Below are positions 1 through 8,352 of a stretch of DNA of 64,000 nt, in pieces. A program made the translations under genes and the position numbers. Under the pieces are notes generated by a model. That model did not search any database, was not told the origin of the DNA, and was given only the letters and a program-made list of their open reading frames with translations. The stretch spans positions 1-64,000 of the forward strand of contig NZ_JAGPXN010000005.1 in the NCBI RefSeq assembly GCF_018070575.1, in the 5' to 3' direction. Source of the DNA: Micromonospora sp. C31. Its GTDB lineage: Bacteria > Actinomycetota > Actinomycetes > Mycobacteriales > Micromonosporaceae. The stretch's first letter is position 1. Every line of letters starts with the position of its first letter.

Positions 1-114
1 CAGGAGGAGCTGCAGGCCGCGTTGGGCGACTTCAACGCCAAGGACGGCCAGGTCGCCGAGGCTGTCGCCGACGCCGGCGGCAACGTCGCCAGCAAGGAAG
101 TCCTGGTCGGCTGA
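1..114 (+). CDS. C-terminal end of an unidentified protein (cut by the window edge)
   Basis: Frame 1 is open from the first base to a TGA at 112-114 and gives 37 residues: an acidic, Ala/Gly-rich tail (contains DFNAKDGQVAEAV and ends KEVLVG). Codon use is typical of the rest of the window. The N-terminal part lies outside the window and the tail matches no family I can name, so no function is assigned. It is followed by a GC-only stretch that could form a hairpin and end transcription. Confidence 0.6.
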   Translation, partial: QEELQAALGDFNAKDGQVAEAVADAGGNVASKEVLVG

Positions 115-469
115 CCCGACCCACCCCCGGCCCCCGGGCGGGGCCCCCCCCCGGGCCCCCCCCCCCCCCCCGCGTCCACAGCACGTCCATCCATACCCGT
201 GGACGCAACCCGACCCCGAACCACGGGCGGTCGTCCCGAACAACTCAGGCCATCGCCTGAGCGCGCCTACTCCGTAGGCGACAGCCACCGCCACGTCTTC
301 AGCAGCCACACGGATCGACGGGGATCAGGGGACGCGGAAGGTGGCGTCCGGCCGGCCGATCCCACTGGCGTTCGCGCCGACCGGGCCTGCGTGGGCAAGC
401 CCGCCGAGCCCGTCACCACCAGCAGCGCCAGGACAGGGTCCAGGCGTACGCCCCTCCCCCGTCACCGAC
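115..469. other. Intergenic, no supported gene; long C homopolymer
   Basis: Nothing here has both a plausible start signal and a recognisable product. The striking element is a C9 run at 144-152, GGG, then a C16 run at 156-171. These may be real low-complexity DNA or a sequencing/assembly artefact. The rest separates the truncated gene at the left edge from the end of the minus-strand arabinan/pectin operon. Confidence 0.6.
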
Positions 470-510
470 GGCCGGGCCGGACCCTCCGGAGATCCGGGAA
501 CGGCCCGGCC
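470..510 (-). terminator. Likely terminator of the arabinan/pectin operon
   Basis: GGCCGGGCCG at 470-479 pairs perfectly with CGGCCCGGCC at 501-510 (10-bp stem, 21-nt loop), 36 nt past the pectate lyase stop codon. There is no U-tract, which is usual for actinomycete terminators. A second small dyad, GGATCAG-ATG-CTGATCC, overlaps the stop codon itself. Confidence 0.55.
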
Positions 511-545
511 CTGCTGGTGTCGTGGTCGTTCGAAGCGGCGCCGGA

Positions 546-1988
546 TCAGATGCTGATCCGGCCGGCCCCGGCGCCCGCCGTGACGATGGACTTCACGTTG
601 CAGGCGGTGTCGAGCTGGTACGGGTACGGGATGGCGGCGACGCTGCCGCCGGCCTGCCCGCCGCCCGAGTTGACGAAGCAGTTGTTGCGGGCGACCAGGG
701 AACCGGGACCGGACGAGCCCTCCCCCAGATGGTAGGGATCGGCCGTGTTCTCGAAGTAGTTGCCCTCGACGAGCACCCCGGCATTCATCGTCGATGCGAC
801 GCCATAGCCGCCGACGTTGCTGTACAGGTTGTTGTAGACGTGGACCGGGTTGCCGAAGCGGACCCGCGGGTGGCGCTGGTTGGAGCCGTCGAACCAGTTG
901 TGGTGGTAGGTGACCCGGAGGCGTCCGACGTCCTGGCTGGCGTTGCTGTCACTGTGGCCGAGCAGCATCGACTTGTCATGACCGTAGACCCGGTTCCAGG
1001 AGACGGTGACGAAGTCGGATCCGCGCTTGATGTCGACTGCGCCGTCGTAGCCGCCGGTGAAGCTGTTGTGGTCGATCCAGATGTTGGTGGCCGACTGCTC
1101 GACGTTGATCGCGTCGTCGCTCCAGTTGCGGAAGTTCAGGTTACGGATGATGACGTTGCGGTCGCCGTTGACGGTGAACCCGCAGCCGGAGATGGTCGCT
1201 CCGGCATTGCCGACAATCGTCTTGTGAGACCGGACCCGCAGCATGCCGGAGCAGGAGATCGTGCCGGACACGCGGATGACCGCAGCGCTGGACGAGCCGA
1301 GCGCGCTGGAGAGAGCGGACGCACTCGTCACCGTGGTGGGGGCGGCGCTACCGCCGCCGGTGGTACCGCCGTTCTGGGTGGCCCAACCGACCAGACCGCT
1401 CTGTGGCGTCCCAGGATCACCACCGGCGGGAATGAGTTGCCACTGCTGGTTCCATCCGTTGAGGTCGGCGTACTGGGAGATCCGTCCGCCGTCGGCGGTG
1501 GACCACTCCCACACCTCCACGGCCTTGTTGGAGTGCCGGTTGATCAGCCGGACGTAGCCACTGTCCGAGTCGAGGACCTGGAACTGCTGGTTGGTCGCGT
1601 TGAGATCGGACCACTGCCGGTACTCCGCGCCGTCGGCGGTGTTCCATTCCCACAGATCGATCACTTTTCCGCTGTGCCGGGCCTGCAACCGGTAGTAGCC
1701 GCTGCCGGAACTGACGAACCGGAACTGCTGCCAGGCACCGTCGTTGCGGGACCACTGCTGGATGGGTGCGGCGTCGGCGGTCGAGGTGTCGGCGACATCG
1801 AGAACCTTGCCGCTGTGCCGATTGACCAGCACGTAGTAGGCGTTGGTGTCAATGACCGCGGCCTGGGCCGGGGGCGACGCGATCACCACGCCGACCACGC
1901 CGACCACGAGGGCACCGGCGGCGGCAATCATGGACCGCCAGCGGTGCCGCGGGCGCTCATCAGCGGGATTGGTGAGAGTGTTCGCCAC
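546..1988 (-). CDS. Secreted pectate lyase (PL1) with RICIN/CBM13 module
   Basis: Predicted secreted pectate lyase that cleaves polygalacturonate by Ca2+-dependent beta-elimination. The 480-aa product has a Tat/Sec-like leader (Arg-rich, hydrophobic core about residues 19-37, AQA cleavage region), a RICIN beta-trefoil at about 46-187 with QQW-type repeats, then a right-handed beta-helix. PL1 signatures are present: WIDHNSF (304-310), HHNWFDGS and RHPRVR (372-377), the last matching the RxPxxR motif that carries the catalytic Arg. Translation starts at GTG 1986-1988 behind GAGGAAG. It is the last gene of a minus-strand operon, 76 bp after its neighbour. The lectin half is very similar to that of the next gene, so only the catalytic half distinguishes them. 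The family call is strong; the substrate fine structure is inferred. Confidence 0.92.
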   Translation of the reverse strand: MANTLTNPADERPRHRWRSMIAAAGALVVGVVGVVIASPPAQAAVIDTNAYYVLVNRHSGKVLDVADTSTADAAPIQQWSRNDGAWQQFRFVSSGSGYYRLQARHSGKVIDLWEWNTADGAEYRQWSDLNATNQQFQVLDSDSGYVRLINRHSNKAVEVWEWSTADGGRISQYADLNGWNQQWQLIPAGGDPGTPQSGLVGWATQNGGTTGGGSAAPTTVTSASALSSALGSSSAAVIRVSGTISCSGMLRVRSHKTIVGNAGATISGCGFTVNGDRNVIIRNLNFRNWSDDAINVEQSATNIWIDHNSFTGGYDGAVDIKRGSDFVTVSWNRVYGHDKSMLLGHSDSNASQDVGRLRVTYHHNWFDGSNQRHPRVRFGNPVHVYNNLYSNVGGYGVASTMNAGVLVEGNYFENTADPYHLGEGSSGPGSLVARNNCFVNSGGGQAGGSVAAIPYPYQLDTACNVKSIVTAGAGAGRISI

Positions 1989-2064
1989 AGAACTTCCTCT
2001 TCTCGTCGATGGTGAAGGGTGAGCACTGGGAATGCTTCGTCGGGCCGGCGCGGCGCACCACCGC

Positions 2065-3735
2065 TCAACACCAGTTCAGCGTCGAGTTGATCCTGGTGAC
2101 ATTGCTGATCGTGTTGTTCGCCCCGCCGCAGGGACTCTGCGTGATGTTGGTGCCGCTGACCGTCAGGTTCTGGAAACGGATGCCGGAGGAGATCGGGAAC
2201 TCCGTCCGCGAGGAGATCCTCACCTCGCCGCCGCCCGTCACCGTCCCGGACACCCCGGCGATGGCGACGTTGTAGCAGTTCTCCACGAGGATCGCGTTGT
2301 TTCCCGTGTTCGAGATCGTCACCCGGTCGATGACCGCGCCGCCGGACTCGGACACGCAGAAGATCCCCCGGCCACCGCCGGAGGCGATCACGTTGCCGAC
2401 CCGGATGTTGGTCGGGTACGAGCTACCCACCCGGCCGTTGCGGTTGGCCATGCGGAACGCCGCGTATCCGGTCCCGGTGCCGGCGCCCTGCGCGTCGACC
2501 GTGCCGACCGTGGCGTTGATCGTGTCGTTCAGCAGCAGGCCGGAGTAGCCGGTGTTGCGCGCCGTGACCGTTCCGACCGTCAGACCGTCCACGCCGTACG
2601 TCTCCACCCCGTGCGCACCGGTCCCGGAGACGTACACGTTGTCGATGCGGACGTTGCGCACCTTCACCGCCCGGTCCCCACCGTGGTTGTCGATACGCAC
2701 TCCCAGGCCGGAGGAGACCCGCATGTCGATCTGGCCCAGGGTCAGGTTGTTCACGTTACGCATGAAGATCCCGTACAACGGCGACCCGGTCAGCGTCAGG
2801 TTCTGCACCTCGACGTCCGTGGTGCCGCGCGAGTACACCGGCGCCTGGTCGCCCGAACCCGACCCGGTGACGTTGATCGTGCCGCACACCGCCAGGGTCG
2901 TGTACGACGGCAGCGACAACCGCGAACCCGCGCTCATCGACCCGGAGCCACGAACCACCACCCGCTGCTTCGACGTCCGGCCCGCCGACAGCGAGTTCAC
3001 CGCCGCCTGCATCGCGGACAGCATGCTCGATCCCGAATAGACCGTCGACGAGCCGTTACGGGCCGTCCAGGTGCTCCCGCTCAGCACGGCCTCGGCGTTG
3101 GTCGACCCGCTGCCACAACCGGTGCCCGGGGGCGGCGTGGTCGGAGTGCCCCCGCCACCCACCCGAACCATCTGCCACTGCTGGTTCGCACCGTTGAGAT
3201 CGGTGTACTGACTGATTCGGGCGCCGTCGGCGGTGGACCATTCCCATGCCTCCAGCGCCTTGCCGGAATGGCGGTTGATCAGCCGGACATGACCGCCGTC
3301 GGAGTCGAGAACCTGGAACTGCTGGTTGGTGGCGTTGAGATCGGGCCACTGACGGTACTCGGCGCCGTCGGCGACGTTCCACTCCCAGAGGTCGACGACC
3401 TTGCCGCTGTGCCGAGCCTTGAGGCGGTAGTAGCCACTGCCGGAGGAGACGAACTGGAACTGCTGCCACTCGCCGTCGTTGCGGGACCACTGCTGGATCA
3501 CGGCGCCGTCCTCCGCCGAGGTGTCCCGGACGTCGAGGACCTTGCCGCTGTGTCGGTTCACCAGTACGTAGTAGGCGCTGGTGTCGATGGTCGCCGCCTG
3601 TGCCGGCGGTGCGCTGACCACAGCGACACCGGCCGCGCCGGCCAGCGCGGTGATCATGGCGAGCGCCAGGCCGCTACGCCGGCCTCGGCGGATCCCTCCA
3701 CCGCTGAACGGTCTTCTCATGGTTTTCAGGGGCAT
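2065..3735 (-). CDS. Secreted RICIN/CBM13 + right-handed beta-helix protein, probable pectin-active enzyme
   Basis: 556-aa secreted protein. The chosen ATG (3733-3735) follows AGGAGG at 3740-3745; an in-frame ATG 13 codons upstream lacks this signal. The leader ends near APPAQA, the RICIN module covers about residues 37-180 and a PTTPPPGT linker follows. The C-terminal about 340 residues show the spaced hydrophobic/Asn pattern of a parallel beta-helix (ITVxNxxxI-like rungs) and closing Cys residues (final NWC). No PL1, GH28 or PL9 catalytic motif is clear, so the reaction is unknown. Position between an arabinofuranosidase and a pectate lyase in one operon suggests action on pectic polymers (inference). 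It could also be a non-catalytic binding protein. Confidence 0.8.
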   Translation of the reverse strand: MPLKTMRRPFSGGGIRRGRRSGLALAMITALAGAAGVAVVSAPPAQAATIDTSAYYVLVNRHSGKVLDVRDTSAEDGAVIQQWSRNDGEWQQFQFVSSGSGYYRLKARHSGKVVDLWEWNVADGAEYRQWPDLNATNQQFQVLDSDGGHVRLINRHSGKALEAWEWSTADGARISQYTDLNGANQQWQMVRVGGGGTPTTPPPGTGCGSGSTNAEAVLSGSTWTARNGSSTVYSGSSMLSAMQAAVNSLSAGRTSKQRVVVRGSGSMSAGSRLSLPSYTTLAVCGTINVTGSGSGDQAPVYSRGTTDVEVQNLTLTGSPLYGIFMRNVNNLTLGQIDMRVSSGLGVRIDNHGGDRAVKVRNVRIDNVYVSGTGAHGVETYGVDGLTVGTVTARNTGYSGLLLNDTINATVGTVDAQGAGTGTGYAAFRMANRNGRVGSSYPTNIRVGNVIASGGGRGIFCVSESGGAVIDRVTISNTGNNAILVENCYNVAIAGVSGTVTGGGEVRISSRTEFPISSGIRFQNLTVSGTNITQSPCGGANNTISNVTRINSTLNWC

Positions 3736-3837
3736 CGTTCCTCCTGGCTTGATCGAAGGGCTCGGGGCGAGCAACCGGCGTGGCCGAGAACCGCGGTCAC
3801 CTGAGCCGATGAATGGCTGATTCAGGTGGGTGGCTGG

Positions 3838-5340
3838 CTATTCCAGGTGGAAGGTGGCGGAGGCACGCTCGGCGCTCGAACTCACCGCTTCCACGTGGAG
3901 CAGCCCGCCGCGGTGGCGGACGTATCGGCCCGGGAAGTTCTGTGACTCCAGGGAGAGCCCGGCGCTGGCTGCCAGGCCGGACCGGCGGTGGAAGCTCGCG
4001 TCAGCGCCGAAGAGGGCCGAGCCGTCGTTCTGCTCCACGTACAGGGCGAAGTCGCGGTGGCGCAGGTAGTAGCCCGGGAAGTTGGTCGACTCCAGCGACA
4101 CCGACCCCGCGCCGGCGAGGCCGGCGACGATGCGGAACTGCGAGTCGGCCAGGTTGGCCACGTTCGGCTCCACGCGCGCCCGGTGGTCGTAGTGCCGGAC
4201 GTAGCTGGTGCTCAGGTCGTGCGAGCGCAGCCGGACCGGGGTGGCCCCGTCGGGTACCGGAATGCCGAGGTTCGGGGTGCCGTCGGCGTTCCAGTACAGC
4301 TTCTGGATCCGGGTCCGCCGGTTCGGATCGTTGAGCGGATCGCCGCTGATGTCGCGGTAGTTGCGGTCGTGGTAGACGAGGATGTCGCTCTGCCCGTCCT
4401 CCGAGACGGTGAACGAGTTGTGGCCCGGGCCGTACTGGCCGGTGGCCGCGTTGCTGGCGAACACCGGGGTCGAGCTCCTGCTCCAGGAGGCGGCGTCGAG
4501 CAGGTTCGCGCCGGCGGAGGCGCTCAACATGCCGAGGCAGTAGTTGGCGTCCGTGGCGCTGGCCGAGTAGGTCAGGAAGACCCGGCCATTGCGCTGGATC
4601 ACCGCCGGCCCCTCGGCCACCCGGTGGCCGCGGGTCTCCCAGTCGTACGTCGGCACGACGAGCCTGGTCACCGTGCCCGTTATCTGCCACGGGTTGGCGC
4701 CCATCCGGGCGAGGTAGACGTTCGAGTTCGTGGAGATGCCGGGCTCCTGCTGCGCCCAGGTCAGATAGCGCACCCCGTTCACCACGAAGGTCGAGGCGTC
4801 CAGGCTGAAGGTGTCCCACGGGGTCGTGATCCGGCCGCGTTCGGTCCACGACCCGACCAGCGGGTTCGCGTTCGCGTTCTCCAAAACGTACATCCGGATC
4901 CGCCACACGTCGTCGGTCCGGCCTGCGGCGAAGTACACGTACCACCGGTTGTTGATGAAGTGGATCTCCGGCGCCCAGATGTGGGCGCCCATCTCCCCGC
5001 TGGTGTGCCGGCGCCAGATCGTCGTCTCCGCCGCCGTCGCGAGCCCTTGCAGCGTGGTGGCCCGACGCAGCACGATCCGGTCGTACTGCGGCACCGTCGC
5101 GGTCATGTAGTAGTAGCCGTCGGTGTGCCTGACGATGTGCGGGTCGGCCCGCTGGGTCGCCAGCGGGTTGGTGTAGTTCACGGATGGCGCGGCCTGCGCC
5201 GGGCCAGCCACCGGAAGGCCGGCCGCCACGGCGAGTGTCGCGAGCACCGCGGCCAGGACCGACCGCAGGTGCCGAGTCCTCCGGTGACCGGCGCGCTCCG
5301 TGCCGACAGCGCGGCTGGTGACTCGGTGGGACGGGTGCAT
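3838..5340 (-). CDS. Secreted exo-1,5-alpha-L-arabinofuranosidase, GH43 + CBM42 (AbfB)
   Basis: 500-aa secreted enzyme predicted to release arabinose or arabino-oligosaccharides from arabinan chain ends. ATG at 5338-5340 is preceded by GGGAGGA; a longer in-frame reading upstream has no such signal. The signal peptide ends near PAQA. The GH43 five-bladed propeller carries its three acidic residues: Asp66 (RADPHIV), Asp181 (SLDASTF) and Glu243 (AEGPAV). The C-terminal about 140 residues are an AbfB/CBM42 beta-trefoil with repeated SLES.NFPG and YVRH/YLRH units, the arabinose-side-chain binding fold. The same order is known from a Streptomyces avermitilis exo-arabinanase, which supports the exo assignment. 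It is third from the end of the operon, with a 102-bp gap to the next gene and 140 bp before it. Confidence 0.9.
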   Translation of the reverse strand: MHPSHRVTSRAVGTERAGHRRTRHLRSVLAAVLATLAVAAGLPVAGPAQAAPSVNYTNPLATQRADPHIVRHTDGYYYMTATVPQYDRIVLRRATTLQGLATAAETTIWRRHTSGEMGAHIWAPEIHFINNRWYVYFAAGRTDDVWRIRMYVLENANANPLVGSWTERGRITTPWDTFSLDASTFVVNGVRYLTWAQQEPGISTNSNVYLARMGANPWQITGTVTRLVVPTYDWETRGHRVAEGPAVIQRNGRVFLTYSASATDANYCLGMLSASAGANLLDAASWSRSSTPVFASNAATGQYGPGHNSFTVSEDGQSDILVYHDRNYRDISGDPLNDPNRRTRIQKLYWNADGTPNLGIPVPDGATPVRLRSHDLSTSYVRHYDHRARVEPNVANLADSQFRIVAGLAGAGSVSLESTNFPGYYLRHRDFALYVEQNDGSALFGADASFHRRSGLAASAGLSLESQNFPGRYVRHRGGLLHVEAVSSSAERASATFHLE

Positions 5341-5480
5341 GTGTCCTCCCAGTTGGGCGAGATCGTCGTCAGCGGAGGTGGGCGTGCGGGCATACAGCTC
5401 GGCGTAGCCCGAGTGCGGGGTTCGAGGGTGCGGAGCATCCCGGTGGGCAGGCGCGGGCCCGCCCACCGGAATCAGCCGGG

Positions 5481-6965
5481 TCAGTACACGTAGGGCCAGG
5501 CAGCGGCGTCGTAGCCGACGCGGTTGATGCCGAGCAGCGACGCGCCGCTGTCGGCGTAGTAGTGGTAGAACAGGTAGTCGCCGTCAGAGTCTGCGAGGAA
5601 CGCCTGGTGGCCGGGGCCGTGGACACTGCCGTGCGAGGCGAGGATCTGAGTGCCCCCGCCGGAAAGCATGTCCCGACCGGCGCGGTCGACGAACGGCCCG
5701 GTCGGGCTCGCCGACCGGCCTACCATGACGCGGTACGTGCTGCTGGCACCCTGACAGCAGCGATCGAACGAGACGTACAGGTAGTACCAGGAACCGCGCC
5801 TGACCACGACCGGTGCCTCGATGCCGGGACCGTAGGCGGCGAGACTCTGCATCGAAGTGCCGAGCCGACGTCCGGTAGCCGGATCGAGCTGGATCATCTT
5901 GATCCCGGACCAGAACGAGCCGAAGCTCAGCCACCAGCGGCCCTGCTCGTCGACCACGAGGTTCGGGTCGATCGCGTTGAAGTTGTCCGACGTCCGCGAC
6001 TCGATGACGAGGCCCTCGTTGGTCCAGCTTCCGGACGCGCCGGTGGTGCTGGTGGCCAGGAAGATCGCCGAGCGGTTGGAGCCGAAGGTCGATGCCGAGT
6101 AGTACAGGTAGTAGCGGCCGTCGTGGTACGACAGGTCCGGCGCCCACAGGTTGCGCGCGCCACCGGTGTACGTGGTGGTCCACGGCGCGCCACCGGGGAA
6201 GACGGCGCCGGCGTTGCGGTAGGCGACCCGGTCGGTCGAGGTCTTCAGCGCGATGTCGTTGCCGGTGTGCGCGAGCAGGTAGGTGCCGTCGGGCCGCTTG
6301 ACCACGGTCGGGTCGTGGACACCGATGTCTCCCGAGACCCTGATGGGCTGCGGGTAGGACGCCGGCGGGTTACCTGTCGGCGGAGGCGGTGTGGTGGGTG
6401 TTCCGCCGCCCAGGCGCACCAACTGCCACTGCTGGTTGGCCCCGTCCACGTCGGAATAGCCGGCCAACCGGCCACCGTCGGCCGTCGACCACTCCCACAC
6501 ATCCACGACCTTGCTCGACTGCCGGTTCACGAACCGCACGAACCCACCCGCGGAGTCCAGCAACCGGAACTGCTGCGCGGCCGCCCCCCGGTCGCTGGTC
6601 TGCACCAACTGGGTGCCATCGGTGACACCAGGCAACTCCAGCACCTTCCCGCTGTGCCGCGACCGCACCTTGTAGTACCCACCACCGGCATCGACGAACT
6701 GCCACTGCTGCACCGCAAGATCATTACGTGCCCACTGATTCACCGGCGCGCTCTCCGCCGTCGACCAGTCATAGACATCCATCGCCTTACCACTGTGCCG
6801 GTTCACGAACACGTACGACGCCGAGGTGTCCACCGTCGCCGCCGACGCCGACGGCACCCCGAACACCACCCCCGCACCCGCCACCAACACCGCCGCACCC
6901 GCGGCCAACCCCACCCGCCACCCACGCCGCCGCGCACCCACCCGCGGCACCGGATCCACATCCAT
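5481..6965 (-). CDS. Secreted endo-1,5-alpha-L-arabinanase, GH43 with N-terminal RICIN module
   Basis: 494-aa secreted protein and first gene of the arabinan/pectin operon. ATG 6963-6965 follows AAGGAG with good spacing; the reading frame stays open upstream to the promoter but has no start signal. Order: basic leader with hydrophobic core (about 16-43), RICIN trefoil (45-185), PTTPPPP linker, GH43 catalytic domain (205-494). Catalytic acids are Asp218 (GVHDPTVV), Asp333 (NAIDPNLV) and Glu383 (GIEAPVVV). The SHGSVHGPGHQ segment near the C terminus matches the His region that places the metal in endo-arabinanases. It would cut linear arabinan internally and supply the exo enzyme encoded next. 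Transcription is likely controlled by the LacI-type operator at 7159-7172. Confidence 0.9.
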   Translation of the reverse strand: MDVDPVPRVGARRRGWRVGLAAGAAVLVAGAGVVFGVPSASAATVDTSASYVFVNRHSGKAMDVYDWSTAESAPVNQWARNDLAVQQWQFVDAGGGYYKVRSRHSGKVLELPGVTDGTQLVQTSDRGAAAQQFRLLDSAGGFVRFVNRQSSKVVDVWEWSTADGGRLAGYSDVDGANQQWQLVRLGGGTPTTPPPPTGNPPASYPQPIRVSGDIGVHDPTVVKRPDGTYLLAHTGNDIALKTSTDRVAYRNAGAVFPGGAPWTTTYTGGARNLWAPDLSYHDGRYYLYYSASTFGSNRSAIFLATSTTGASGSWTNEGLVIESRTSDNFNAIDPNLVVDEQGRWWLSFGSFWSGIKMIQLDPATGRRLGTSMQSLAAYGPGIEAPVVVRRGSWYYLYVSFDRCCQGASSTYRVMVGRSASPTGPFVDRAGRDMLSGGGTQILASHGSVHGPGHQAFLADSDGDYLFYHYYADSGASLLGINRVGYDAAAWPYVY

Positions 6966-7158
6966 GATCGAAATCTCCTTCGATTGCCTGGACCGCCCGG
7001 ACACCGAGCCCTCGATCCCGGTGATGATCGCCGCCGTGACGACGCGCGGTGGTTCGTCACTTTCGACGACGGCGCCCACCTCGGCGACCGCCTCGCACGC
7101 GGAGCAGGCGCCCGCCGAGGGACGTGACAGCGGCATTACCACCGCGTTACACGTAAAA

Positions 7159-7186
7159 TGTTTGCGTTCACATCGATGGATGTCAA
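7159..7186 (-). promoter_or_regulatory. Operon promoter with embedded LacI-type operator
   Basis: On the minus strand a perfect -35 TTGACA (complement of 7181-7186) is followed after 17 nt by AAACAT. The spacer and -10 are covered by TGTGAACGCAAACA (complement of 7159-7172), a TGT...CG...ACA dyad of the LacI-family type. Transcription would give a leader of about 180 nt before the arabinanase ATG. The overlap predicts repression released by an arabinan-derived sugar; the ligand is inferred from the operon content. Confidence 0.65.
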
Positions 7187-7335
7187 GCTATTGGCGTTGA
7201 TCCACATTCTTTGAGCCAGCGTGGAATTGCGCAGCGCGGCGTCACCCAGCCACCGTGAAAGCGTTTCCTGAGCGGGTCGTGCACGGCTCGTCGACAGGGC
7301 GGGACACTCATCGACGCCCTCAGCGCACAGCCGGT

Positions 7336-7377
7336 TGGACTTCGCTTCGGTCGGCGTAGCCGCCAAAGCGAAGTCCA
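7336..7377 (-). terminator. Terminator-like hairpin after the GH51 remnant
   Basis: TGGACTTCGCTT (7336-7347) pairs with AAGCGAAGTCCA (7366-7377), a 12-bp perfect stem with an 18-nt loop. It follows the conserved end of the GH51 remnant and precedes the arabinan operon promoter, so it probably once insulated the two transcription units. Confidence 0.55.
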
Positions 7378-7408
7378 GCCGTGCCGGGGAGCTGTCAGTG
7401 GGTCGGTT

Positions 7409-7720
7409 CCACGGAAGCCGCACGGCCGTCCACGACACCGGCGGCAACACGACCTGCACGCCGCTGGTGTGGACCGAGAGCTGCCGGTTGGGTCGCAGGA
7501 CGACCCACTCCTGTTGATCCACGGTGTTGGTCGCACGAACGTCGTCGTCGGACAGGGTCGACGCCTCCACCGTCCGCACCACGGGACCGAAGCGACTCAG
7601 ATCGATGGTCAGCTCGATCGGTACGGTCCGGTCGCGGTAGACGACGAAGACCGCCACCCCACCCATCGCCGCGTCGTGGGTGGCGACCGCGTCGACCACC
7701 GGCGCTTCGCCTCGTTGACC
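7409..7720 (-). pseudogene. Remnant of GH51 alpha-L-arabinofuranosidase (C-terminal domain only)
   Basis: The minus-strand frame begins near EAPVVDAVATHD and runs through VAVFVVYRDRTVPIEL, RATNT and VVLPPVSWTAVRL, the C-terminal beta-sandwich signature of GH51 arabinofuranosidases. The catalytic TIM barrel (about 370 residues) is absent. The frame then continues without a stop through a hairpin and into the downstream promoter, ending only at 7136, so the natural stop has been lost. The enzyme would have been intracellular and would have completed arabinan use. This is decay of one member of the arabinan set, not a functional gene. Confidence 0.75.
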
Positions 7721-7734
7721 TTCTGGCCGCCGAA

Positions 7735-7850
7735 GAAGAGCTGGGCCCCCACCCCGCGGCCAGGTACGTGGCGCACTTCCCGCTGCCCGGCCCGTTGCAG
7801 AAGTCCGTCGTTCCGTAGGCGGTAGTGTCGGCGAGGCTGGCGTCGACCAT
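7735..7850 (-). pseudogene. Unrecognised short coding fragment, frameshifted
   Basis: ATG at 7848-7850 follows GAGGGAGG. About 35 codons read as a protein-like stretch (TTDFCNGPGSGKCATYLA, then AGWG). A shift of one frame near 7740 gives QLFFGGQKVNEA, after which the GH51 remnant begins in a third frame. I do not recognise the family; the two Cys and Gly-rich turn suggest part of a secreted protein. It is most likely a scrap of a gene lost in the same event that truncated GH51. Confidence 0.35.
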
Positions 7851-7888
7851 GCCCTCCCTCTAGGACATCACCTTCTTCGCGGGCAGAC

Positions 7889-7902
7889 TGTTAGCGATAA
7901 CA
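7889..7902. promoter_or_regulatory. LacI-family operator (TGTTAGCGATAACA)
   Basis: A near-perfect dyad around a central CG, the classic LacI-family form. It sits about 40 bp upstream of the decayed minus-strand genes, and a half-copy (CGTTAGCGAT) lies at 8081-8090. It probably controlled the lost arabinofuranosidase unit. The rest of 7903-8283 holds no supported gene. Confidence 0.6.
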
Positions 7903-8283
7903 CCAATACGTGGGATCGCCGCGACCATCCCCCTGAGCCACCACGAGCACCGGTGCACCATGACGGGTTCAGGCCTCCGCGATTCTGACGGTGGATGGTC
8001 CGCCGCGCGGGCAGCTCTGCGGCGCCACGCTGACACAGGAGCAGTGTGTTCTCATCGTTAAGCTCGTATTGCGGACCAACGTTAGCGATCCATCTGAAGC
8101 GCCAGGACATCGAACATGCTCGTTCGCCTCGTGTCCGGCGGGTGACGGCCAGGGTTGTCCGAGCCTGGTGAGGCGCGGCCCGCACCCACGGCATCGTCGA
8201 CGCGCCGACCACCGCGGGGACCGGTCCTGTCTGCCGCGCCGGTGAGCCGAACCCACCCGTCGACGAGCGGTCGCGATCGGCCG

Positions 8284-8312
8284 TTGTCGGGGTGGGTGTT
8301 CTGTCGTACGCT
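8284..8312 (+). promoter_or_regulatory. Promoter of the first cyanophycinase-like gene
   Basis: TTGTCG (8284-8289), a 17-nt spacer and TACGCT (8307-8312) fit the actinomycete housekeeping-sigma consensus. The predicted start near 8319 leaves a leader of about 34 nt. No TGTAA-type operator like that of the second S51 gene is visible here. Confidence 0.5.
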
Positions 8313-8352
8313 CACGTCGGCCCGCCCTCACGGTCTCCAGTGAGGAAGAGTC

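Noticed and set aside
199..545. Possible gene upstream of the left terminator, including a minus-strand AHAGPVGANASG signal-peptide-like piece
   Set aside because: Short, without ribosome site, and interrupted by the operon terminator hairpin; insufficient for a feature.
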